DNA of 64,000 bases, taken from positions 65,820,765 through 65,884,764 of the forward strand of contig OY978526.1 in NCBI GenBank assembly GCA_963854835.1, given 5' to 3'. The notes beneath the pieces are model-generated. The model saw only the letters and a program-made list of their open reading frames with translations. It was not told where the DNA came from and made no database searches. This document shows, piece after piece, positions 55,770 to 64,000 of the stretch. Origin of the DNA: Megamerina dolium (taxonomy: Eukaryota > Arthropoda > Insecta > Diptera > Megamerinidae). The position numbers and the translations under genes are program-made. Each line of letters starts with the position of its first letter. Position 1 is the stretch's first letter.

Positions 55770-56340
55770 AATTAAAATACAAATAAGTACTTTTTCAAAA
55801 GGTTATCTATTGTTATAAGTACTTTCTTATACACATCGGCCAATAATAATATTGCTAAATAGGGATGAAATAAATCCTCATCAATTTGGATATGATTGGA
55901 ATCATGTAAATGCTTTCCATAACTATTAGAACTGTGAATTGTAATTTTTGATAACGATGGTGTAAAAAAATAGATGCAAATCTTGTCACACCTAAAAACA
56001 GTAATCATAATTCAACAGTACACATAATAAAAAATTACAACAACAATTCAATCAGCGCAGACACACTTGAAATGCCATATGTATCAAATATGGTACGTAT
56101 TGGGAGCGCAAATTAAAAATGCGGGATTTACAACAGATGGCGTAGTTCGGGATGGAAGCATCAGACAATACTGAAACTATATTCATGTCATAACCTCATT
56201 CCATAGCTTTCATTTTCAGTATGTGTCATTTACCCGGAGTGTAAACAACATAGTTTTTTTTGGCTCTCAATATGTCAAGTTATGTGCCCACAAAACAGCA
56301 TTTGCGGGAAGTTTTGATATACTTCTTTAATTTGGAGAAA
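55770..56340. other. AT-rich stretch without recognisable gene
   Basis: No supported frame. It is bounded by the piggyBac remnant and the repeat tail at 56351. Confidence 0.5.
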
Positions 56341-56350
56341 AGTGCAGCAT

Positions 56351-56494
56351 CGGACGGACATCATTAAATCGAAAATTTAAGCGACGGTGACCACGAATAT
56401 ATATCTATATCTATATCTTCGGAGATTCCTGCAAGTGGTCACAAACATCTGACCGAAATGAATATACCTTGCATATTGCATTATGCAGGGTATA
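56351..56494 (+). repeat. Solo tail of the ~310-bp module repeat
   Basis: GGACGGACATCATTAAATCG, GCGACGGTGACCACGAATAT, CAAACATCTGACCGAAATGA and GCATTATGCAGGGTATAA match 4791-4934 with few changes. The tandem modules are not attached, so the tail moves or persists on its own. Confidence 0.85.
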
Positions 56495-56999
56495 AAAATA
56501 ACATGAGTCGCATCGGAGTCGGATTTTTGCTAGTGCTTTTAAGGTTAGAAGGAAAACTGAGCGTGATGGCGAAAATTCGACGACAGATTCGGATTCAACT
56601 ACCCCAAATCCATAGAATGTGTAAACTTTGTTCCACCGGACACTACTTCTTTTGTAGGGCTGTCATAAGCAAAAATAACATAGAATAGTAGGATGTCTGA
56701 CCGACCTAATTTGTCACATTCATTTAATCTAAAAAAAAATCCACAAAAATGGGTGAAAACTGCATTTTTTGAAGTTAGGAAGAAACTAGATGTTGGTGAT
56801 GGCGGAAATCCGGATTTAGCGATCTAAAATCAAGTATTTTTACTCTGGTTCGTCGGACATCATACTACTTTGTTTTTATTGAGACGGTGTGTTATTATAC
56901 TGTGTTTTCAACAAATGTCTAAAATATAATAATTAGAGGTATACTTATAAAAATATATTAGGCAAAATCTATGTATATTGCAGAATAGAGCTGGGAAAC

Positions 57000-57054
57000 T
57001 ATCGATAGTCGGCACCATCGATAGTTGCGATAGTGATAGTTTAAACTATCGATA
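57000..57054. promoter_or_regulatory. Two DRE-type TATCGATA sites in the left hAT end
   Basis: Perfect TATCGATA at 57000-57007 and 57047-57054, with near-matches CATCGATAG, GCGATAG and TATCGCGATA between and after them. The matching sites in the other end lie at 59801-59808 and 59810-59817. Confidence 0.8.
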
Positions 57055-57382
57055 TATCGCGATAGTATCGAACTTCATACTGATAGGTTAAAAGTATACC
57101 GCCAGTATACATACCTTTATTTTAAATACAAATTACATATTCATAAAATCAAAAACGTCAAAATTTCCATATATATTTTATATATTTTTACTCAAAAAAT
57201 GTTTTTACAAAACATACTTTAAATGTAAAATTATAAGATATCTTAAAAAAAACTCAAAAATTCATTTAGGAATGCTCACTTTTCATTGAGGGTTAAACAA
57301 TTTATGTAAAATCTAAAGGAAACTTAAAAATTATGCTATAAGCAATTCAGAGATCATTTGTTTAGCAGTTTAGAAGTAAGTA

Positions 57383-57613
57383 CAGGGTAAGGCAAAATTA
57401 ATCACCCTGAACAAAAGTTATCACCCTATTGGAAAATGCTATAATTTATCAACTCGAAACAATTATTCCGCGTTGTTGAGGGGCATAGCGATCCACGTCT
57501 TGTTGACGTGTATTTTGTATCTGTTTAATTCACAGATGTCAAAACAGAACAATGACAGCATCTTCCGATAAGGTGATGACTTTTGCCCAGGGTGATTAAT
57601 TTTGCCCACCCTG
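57383..57613. mobile_element. 231-bp TA-flanked MITE nested in the hAT element
   Basis: Ends CAGGGTAAGGCAAAATTAAT and (complement) CAGGGTGGGCAAAATTAATC begin inverted arms about 42 bp long, continuing through CACCCTG and AAAAGT(T/C)ATCACC. TA flanks both sides (57381-57382, 57614-57615). This is a Tc1/mariner-type non-autonomous element without coding capacity. Being inside the hAT element it inserted later. Confidence 0.9.
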
Positions 57614-57628
57614 TATGTAAATTTTGCA

Positions 57629-59597
57629 TCACTCGGTGACCCAATAATTTTTATTTATGAATAGCACCATGTCTGCATTCTTTGGTTTCAGCGCACTACG
57701 CCTTTCCGAAATAATCAGTCCAGCCTTGCTGAACGTTCTTTCAGATTCTGTTGATGTGGCTGGTATAGCAAAATACCTCAATGCGCACGTCATTAGTTCT
57801 TTCATGTTTTCGTCATTAGACTGCAGGAATAAAAACAAAATGCAACATCACAAGAAAAACATACGAAGTAATTATAAAGAATGTTTACCTTCCAATATTC
57901 CAAAGGATCTGATTTTTTCGACAAATTCTCCTGTTCGAAATATTGACGGGATTTGATAATGGCATCAGATCGACTAGTTTTTTGCTTGTTAGCAATTTTT
58001 TCGTCTAAAACCGTAAACAAACTTTGCTCTTCGGCCTGGGGTTCGTTTGGTGTTGACGGTTCTGTAGTTTGTGATGCTGATAAAGCATTGCATATAAATG
58101 CAATCTCATTCTCCAATATTCTTGCCCCTTTTTCTGCATTTGAGCTTAACCTAAAGCCTTCCTTCTTAAAACGAGGATCAAGTAAAGTGCCAATTCTAGT
58201 TGCAGTACGATCTTCGTAGAAGGAGAGCCTCTTTGTTAATTTGTCTTTTAAAAAGTTACAAGCGGCTAAGCCCTCTGAAGTGTTCATACATGCTGCTGAT
58301 TTTTCAAGACTCTGCAACAATCCGCATATTAGAGGTATTATCAATGAAATCGTTATTTTGTTACTTGAGGATGCTTGTACTGTAGCGCTGACAAACGGTG
58401 AAAGCAATTTTGTCAACTCTCGTACAAGGTCTATATCTAACGCAGTCAGCATTGGTGGAGCCTTTGGAATGTCTAGCAGCACAACAGATATAGAATCCTT
58501 TATGAGTAAAATGCGTTCCATCATGTCGTATGCGCTGTTCCATCTTGTGGGCACCTCTTGAATTAGACTATATGGTTTTTCAACCCCTTGAGCCGCTTTC
58601 AGTTTTTCGTATGCAATCGTAGAACTTTTGAAATATTGAACAATCCGTTTGCATTTCATCAACACATTCTTTATGGCTATTTCTGCTAAACAATCCTGCA
58701 CTACCAGATTAAGTGAGTGAGCGAAGCATGGAAGATTTTTATTTGAACTATTTCACATGCTTTGAGCATCGACTTGGCATTGTCTGTAACTATAGTAATT
58801 ATTTTGCTCGTAATGCCCCATTCGTCGAAAACTGCCCGTAATGATGCTGCAATGTTTTCCGCGGAGTGGTTGGTTTGACACATAAGTGGTTTCGTGGACA
58901 AGACTGCCGTTCACAATTTAAATTCATTTGTTATAAAGTGGCATGTAACGGTTAGGTACCCCTGATTCGCACGCGATGTCCAGCAGTCTGTGGTAATTGC
59001 ACAAAAGTCCACTTTTTCCAACATTTCTTTCAACTTACTTTTAATGTTTTTGTATATATCAGCCATCTGTACAGTTTTTAATGTACGCCGACTCGGCAAG
59101 TTGTACCGAGGATCAAGGCATTTCACGAAATTTCGGAACCCTTTGTCCTCAACAATAGAGAACGGTTGCACATCAGTCACGATCATTCGCAGCAGTGCGT
59201 TATCTAGCAGGATCTTTCGTTTTGAATTACTTGCGTAACAATCCTGTTTTTGAAAGTAGGGCGCTATTGTTGCCTGCAGTGACTGCTTTTCAGAACTACG
59301 AATATCTGGATGCATGCTGTTCAAATGGTCTAAAAGGTTGCTTGTATTGCTACTAGTTTTATAGTCCCTCTTGCATACACGACATTTTGCGTATTTTTTA
59401 TCAGCTGATAGGTCAAAATAACCCCAAACCTCCGACAATTTTGGTTTTCTTTTGGGAGGTGTTTCGCAAACGCTGCCACTTGTATCACTTTCCTTACCGC
59501 CACCTACACAAATACACGTGCCAAAAATGAAATGAAGATGTTTCATTTTATTTGAAAACTATTACTTACCTTTGGATATTTGCAGGTATTTCTCCAT
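57629..59597 (-). pseudogene. hAT transposase with BED finger, two lesions
   Basis: Exon 1 (59597-59570, MEKYLQISK) ends at G|GTAAGT; intron 59569-59504 ends TGTGTAG; exon 2 runs 59503-57889; intron 57888-57821 (GTAAAC...CTGCAG); exon 3 ends at TAA 57629-57631. The N-terminal BED finger reads VWGYFDLSADKKYAKCRVCK then LLDHLNSMH (Cys2-His2). The middle has ITTDCWTSRANQGYLTVTCH (catalytic Asp region), TDNAKSM, CFAHSLNLVVQD and TRWNSAYDMMERI, and the C-terminus is the hAT dimerisation block IPATSTESERTFSKAGLI. A TGA at 58911-58913 interrupts NEFKL/TAV and a one-base slip in an A-run near 58737 shifts the frame before LPCFAHSL. Otherwise it is complete, about 620 aa expected. Confidence 0.9.
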
Positions 59598-59800
59598 TAC
59601 TCCAGAACCGTCACCACCAAACCCACCTTTTTAAGCCTAAAAATATGTATAAACGAAGCCTAAAAATACAAAGAAATAAATAAAAATGTATTTTACTTAC
59701 TCGAATTCACAGCTTCGCCAGCAAAATAGTGATGAGCAAGCTACACATACGCGATAGTCGATAGTCCGACTATCAATCGATAGTGTAAAGAAAATGAAAC

Positions 59801-59817
59801 TATCGATAGTATCGATA
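59801..59817. promoter_or_regulatory. Two DRE-type TATCGATA sites in the right hAT end
   Basis: TATCGATAGTATCGATA contains two perfect sites one base apart. They lie about 200 bp upstream of the transposase start at 59597, so could act both as transposase binding sites and as promoter elements. Confidence 0.8.
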
Positions 59818-59851
59818 GTGCCATCGATAGTTTCCCAGCCCTATTGCAGAA

Positions 59852-61200
59852 CATAAAATTTCTATCAAAAACGTTCTAGTCCTATCTATCTTACAAGTAG
59901 AAGTATGATTTTTTTGAGAAAAATCGACATTTGTGGAAAAATATTTTTTAGGATTTTATTTAAAACATACTTTTTAAATAATTCAACGCTCGGGAGTGTT
60001 TTTTTTTCAAATTGATGTTCAACAATTTCAAATATATATCAGAGTCAGTCATAAAATTGTTCTCTTCAAGATTGAAATTGAGCGACAACTTTTTTCTTGA
60101 ATTTTTTCGAATGGTAGTGGTTCTTGTTATCCAGGCCGGTTTTCAGAATAAACTTTGATGACGCAGGTACAACATTTATTAGTAATGTATTAGTATTAGT
60201 ATGGGTTGATGTTTTTCAACAAATTCAAAATTTTTTAATCAGAATGAATCATGAAATGGTGGCTTACACTTTCATCAGAATGAAATGGTTATCACCACGA
60301 TTACAACTGATTGATAATTTTTTCTGCCATTTTATTGAGCGGCGTTTGATACATGTTTGTCAAGTCGTCCACATTTTTCCAATTAATATCTCATCATCCA
60401 GAATGAATGGTACAAGAACGACATATAATGTTATTGAAACATCATTTTATGGACCCTCGTCTGTTTAAAAGCAAGTATTCTGCGTATTCTTCTTCAAGTA
60501 GTTATTCCTTTTTTTTTTTTTTTCTTCGAGTGAGTTATTAGAATACGCTTCAAAAAGTTTATGAACATGCCACATATAGATGCCTCTAATGCTTTTGTTA
60601 CAAGCGCCAGGTGGTAATTTGTTATGAACTTTGTACGAATTCATTGGAAATCATCAACTTTTTCGAGAGTCGCTTGGATCTATTTTGTAGGACATGTCCC
60701 GACTACAGAAGTTGAGTCTATCTAAATTTACACAGGTAATATATCCACGTTTAAAGACGGGGTGGTGTTAATCCGTGAAGTTGACATTACCTTCGTGTAC
60801 TATCAAATGGCATAATATTAAATTTCAGATTGATTAATAGATTCGTTTTTTTTTTTAACCCTTCACCATCTACCACAACTGTGAGATATTTGATTAATTA
60901 CAGAATTACGGATCGATATTTATCTTACCTTATTTTATCGCGGAACATGAAGCATGTGTGATAGAAGTGGATTCTCAGCAGTGCAAAGCGAAGTCAGTGG
61001 CATGAAAAAATTGATATTTTAAAAAAATTTTCAAGCATTTTAATGAATTTTATAAAAGTAATAATGCAATGTTGCTATACAAGTTTTAACTTCATTTGAG
61101 AAGGTTTTACAAATATATTGCAGATCGAATTATTGCGAAATATTATGAGGGCATTGCGTTGGCCGTAATAAACTTTCATAAATAAAAAAATAAATATGTG
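59852..61200. other. Stretch without recognisable gene
   Basis: The + strand is open from 60124 to 60468 (114 codons) but has no recognisable domain, and the reverse strand of 60130-60480 also has sparse stops; one of them may be an old transposon piece. No call is made. Confidence 0.4.
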
Positions 61201-61224
61201 GCACTTAAAGCCCCAAAGGGCTCA

Positions 61225-61544
61225 TTGGCCGAGCTTCTCTTCCATTACTGTTGTGCGTCTTAAATTTTGGACAGTATTAGAATGGACCTACTTATTTTAG
61301 CCGGTTCCGAACGGCAGAACACTTGTGACATCACTTTTTCTGAGCTTTGTCACAGGGTTCTTTTTAGAAGCTTTTTCATGGCAAGTTGTTACTGTCGGAA
61401 GAATTGCCAATTGCTTGCCGACAGGTGGGTACCATTCGAAAGAAAAATCTTTTCGATATAAAATTTGTTATGCATCAGCCGGGTATTGAACCACGACCTA
61501 CAGATCAGAAGGCGAACACACTAACCACTGAGCTACGGCACCCA
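61225..61544 (-). repeat. tRNA-derived SINE, best-preserved copy
   Basis: On the reverse strand it begins GGGTGCCGTAGCTCAGTGGT (tRNA-like 5' end; A box TAGCTCAGTGG), then GTGTGTTCGCCTTCTGATCT and the B box GTTCAATACCCGG. The body contains TGGTACCCACCTGTCGGCAA, TTGCCATGAAAAAGCTTCT, GACATCACTT on the + strand and GCCGTTCGGAACCGGC. It ends at CAGTAATGGAAGAGAAGCTC. The head folds as a tRNA-like sequence would, but the body is unrelated to any tRNA. Confidence 0.9.
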
Positions 61545-61559
61545 CTTTCATAGGTTCAC

Positions 61560-62945
61560 CTAAAAGCAATCAAGCAAAAAATCAGCGATTTAATAGTTAA
61601 CTTTTATCAAGTTTTCTACTTTTCGTTGAAAAATTCGAATTTTCAAAGTTTAAATAGAATTTGTATAAAAAATAATCTTTCAACCAGGTACAAGTTTTTG
61701 TAGTCAGAGAATCTTCTTGTAGTTGCAATTTATATTCAAAATAATATACTGGATTGAATTTAAATTTTCAGAAAATGTTTGCGATACATTATACTAAAAA
61801 TAAAAAAATTATAATTCCTATTTTTTTTTTTTAAATTCTGACTACCTCTTAAGTATGTACCAAAAATATATAAAAGTATTTGCTGCTTTAAAATGAATTT
61901 GATATATTTGTTAATAAAACATAATAAAATTTAATAAAACATTATTAAAGCGAAATAGTAATAGCACACAAAATATAAAAATAAAAATATACGAAAATAA
62001 AAGATGTGTTTTTTCTTAATTATTGACAACTGAAATTGACGTTATTTGCTTATTAGCAAATCAATTATACAGTGACATAAATGTAAAAAAAATATATAAA
62101 CTTAAATACACATTAATTGAATAACAAATCAAAGTGAAAGTATGAATGTGTGGTTGGTGATAGAAACCAGATGAGACGACATTAGAAAAAGGCAAAGAGT
62201 AAAGAAACGCACACTAAAAAAATGATTATTAAAATGGTTCACAGACGAAACTTACATTACAAATTTCAAATTAGATCTGAAGCAGAGCAGAAGTAGTAAC
62301 TAGTGTAGGTAGTAATATGAAAAAATGAACAACTATAAACACGACCTAAATATTGCAAAAATAGAGAAAATAGCCTAATTACATACAACTCCCTCAAGAA
62401 ATTTAAACGTGAAGAAAAAAAAATGAAAGGAGAAAGAAATCAAAAGAACATCAAAAAGAGAAGAATCAAACATAAATTAAATAACTTCATTGAAACGTAC
62501 AGAAATTGAGAATACTTACTTAAGAAAAAAATAAAAGAGAAAAACAAATTCTAATAAGTATATACACACTTGAGCAGCTTGTAGAACCAGTTTTAGATAG
62601 ATTTTTTTTTTGTTTCTTTTCTACTCTTTATTATTATTATATGTATTTCTTTTTTTTCATAAACTACATCAACACGCGAGTTTATTTTTACATTTTATTA
62701 TTATTACGAATTATGCTTATTTTTGTATTTCTACTGTCTTTAGGTATAGAAGTTCTTTATAGCATTTTATTAGCAGTTAAAATCATCGTAAAAAGATTTA
62801 TGAGTTTAAAAATGAAAATAGATATTTAAAAAACAAAACTATAGATACAAAAAGCAATAATAAAAGACAATACTCGTATTTACTTGTTCTTATTGGTACG
62901 TACATATTAGACTGTTGCACGAGCATACCTGTTTGATGTGCTCCT
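61560..62945. other. A-rich, AT-rich stretch
   Basis: No gene seen. From about 61980 to 62560 the + strand is A-rich and T-poor, resembling a leader or 3' UTR, but no adjoining coding exon is visible in the window. Confidence 0.4.
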
Positions 62946-62950
62946 ATATA

Positions 62951-64000
62951 TAAGGTCTATAAAAAGTCTAATATTTTTGCATTAAATTGAAGGTTTTATT
63001 TAGCATAGTTAGAATGATCCGATTTAGGTCAAATATGCACCGTTTTGTGAAACTAATTTCATAATGTTACTCTCATAGAAACCCTCGTCCCTATTGGCAA
63101 AAAACTGGGACAGTCGATTTTCACAAGCTTCTCTTGAGGTGAATTTTTCACCAGCAAAATAATTCGCCATAGACAGGAACAGGTAGTAATCACTTGGTGC
63201 CAGGTCCGGACTATAAGGTGGATGTATAAGAACCTCCCATCCAAGCTCCCAGAGCTTCTGACGAGTCACTATCGATGTGTGCAACCTGTCGTTGTCCTGA
63301 TGGAACACAATTCCTCTCCTATTGGCCGCTTCTGGGCGATTGTTTCCTTCAGATGGTCCAATTGTTGACAGGACAGGTCCAAATTAAGAGTTTGGCCGTA
63401 GAAGAGCAGCTCATAGTAGATGATTCCCTGCTAATCTCACCAAACACATAGCAAATCCTTCAATTCTGGCTTGGCCACCGTTTGCGCCGGCTCACCGCGA
63501 TTAGACCACGACCGTTTTCGCTTGACGTCGTAAGTGACCCACTTTTCATCACCAGTAACCATCCCCTTCAGAAATGGATCGATTTTGTTTCGATTCAACA
63601 GCGATTCGCAGATGGAAATTCGGTTTTTTGCGTTAACTCGTGTGGCACTCATACATCCAGCTTCTTTTTGTATCCAGCCTTATTTAAATAGTTCCCAACG
63701 GTTTTTTGTGCAATGTTTAGCACCTGGGGAATAGAAACAGTGCTGACATGACGGTCAGACTCCACGATTTCCATTACTTTATCAATATTTTCAGCAATTG
63801 GTCTTCCAGAGCGTGGTGCATCTTTGACCTCAAAATTACCGTAACGAAATCGACGAAACCAAAATTGCACATAATTGGCTGTTACAGTACCAGAACCATA
63901 AACACTGTTCACATTTTCAGCCATCTGGCTTGGGTTTTCGCATTTATAGAAGAAAAACTGTAAAATATGGCGTAATTTCTCTTTATTTGTTTCCATCTTT
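62951..64000 (-). mobile_element. Mariner element, mellifera type, copy 2 (cut by window end)
   Basis: The 3' end TAAGGTCTATAAAAAGTC follows TA (62949-62950) and matches the ends of the copy at 348-1487. The element runs antisense and continues past the right edge, where its 5' leader and end would lie. The two copies share CATTAAATTGAAGG near the 3' end and GATTTAGGTCAAATATGCACC-type sequence at the stop. It retains the 45 codons deleted from copy 1. Confidence 0.92.
63024..63996 (-). pseudogene. Mariner (DD34D) transposase, frameshifted
   Basis: It starts METNKEKLRHILQFFFYKCE at 63996, with QFWFRRFRYGNFEVKDAPRS in the DNA-binding half. The frame changes near 63650 and again between 63440 and 63310. 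All three catalytic Asp survive: MVTGDEKWVTYDV, FHQDNDRLHTS and SPDLAPSDYYLF, with 34 residues between the last two. The end reads LVSQNGAYLT, stop 63024-63026. The enzyme is inactive because of the frameshifts. Confidence 0.9.

Larger units (their letters stand above)
56986..59843 (-). mobile_element. hAT element with TATCGATA-rich ends
   Basis: A 2858-bp element. Its ends TAGAGCTGGGAAACTATCGA and TAGGGCTGGGAAACTATCGA are inverted repeats, and it is flanked by the 8-bp duplication TTGCAGAA (56978-56985 and 59844-59851), which fits the nTnnnnAn preference of Ac-type hAT elements. Both ends carry clustered CGATAG words including perfect TATCGATA at 57000, 57047, 59801 and 59810. A three-exon transposase gene is on the reverse strand with two inactivating lesions. 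A 231-bp MITE is inserted in the region 3' of the transposase (57383-57613). Confidence 0.95.

Noticed and set aside
60124..60468. 114-aa + strand frame as a gene
   Set aside because: No recognisable domain, no splice or leader context, and the opposite strand is also sparse in stops; treated as undetermined.
61480..61545. A true tRNA gene on the reverse strand
   Set aside because: A and B boxes are present, but the sequence after the B box runs into the SINE body without a tRNA 3' acceptor half, and it is repeated.
1..64000. CRISPR arrays, bacterial operons, riboswitches
   Set aside because: The window is clearly insect nuclear DNA; no spaced direct-repeat array or prokaryotic gene signal was seen.

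Overview
This is eukaryotic DNA from a higher fly (Brachycera). It is AT-rich and gene-poor, has short canonical GT-AG introns, and is full of degraded DNA transposons, LINE tails and SINEs. The rotund-type zinc-finger gene with its opa-like polyglutamine tracts, together with the repeat families, suggests a tephritid fruit fly. That placement is inference from sequence character; no search was run.

Host genes are few. Positions 1-318 look like the last two exons of an unrecognised gene. Positions 5832-7841 hold a single-exon, secreted M13 (neprilysin-like) metallopeptidase. Positions 30837-33122 hold the 3' exons of rotund (rn): five C2H2 fingers, long polyQ tracts and the family C-terminal block. 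The 7.9-30.8 kb stretch upstream of rn is probably its large first intron or promoter region. An A-rich, 5'-UTR-like block lies at 12.9-13.5 kb, but its link to rn is not proven.

The rest is mobile DNA. There are two mellifera-type mariners (348-1487; 62951 to the window end, inverted), a 1615-bp Tc1-like element with doubled inner repeats (20917-22531), an apparently intact 1305-bp DD41D mariner-like element (43507-44811), and a 2858-bp hAT element with an 8-bp target duplication and a three-exon transposase carrying only two lesions (56986-59843). Remnants of piggyBac, PIF/Harbinger, P-like, irritans-like and other DD41D transposases, and at least three LINE C-terminal fragments, are also present. 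Non-autonomous families include a 523-526-bp MITE present twice in opposite orientation, a 231-bp TA-flanked MITE nested in the hAT element, a 520-bp TIR element, a tRNA-derived SINE (five copies), a second short element with a conserved hairpin (five pieces), and a repeat built of ~310-bp tandem modules.

The main points for a second look are these: the hAT element's ends are packed with TATCGATA, the site bound by the BED-finger factor DREF, and its own transposase is a BED-finger protein; the DD41D element looks complete; a 30-codon His/Gln-rich open frame follows the rn stop codon; the M13 protease keeps its zinc and catalytic residues but has lost the usual substrate-binding Asn-Ala; and one MITE carries a mobile ATG plus splice-donor sequence. 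Arrays of ATTAATCA-like and AATTAC-like motifs downstream of rn are also unusual.
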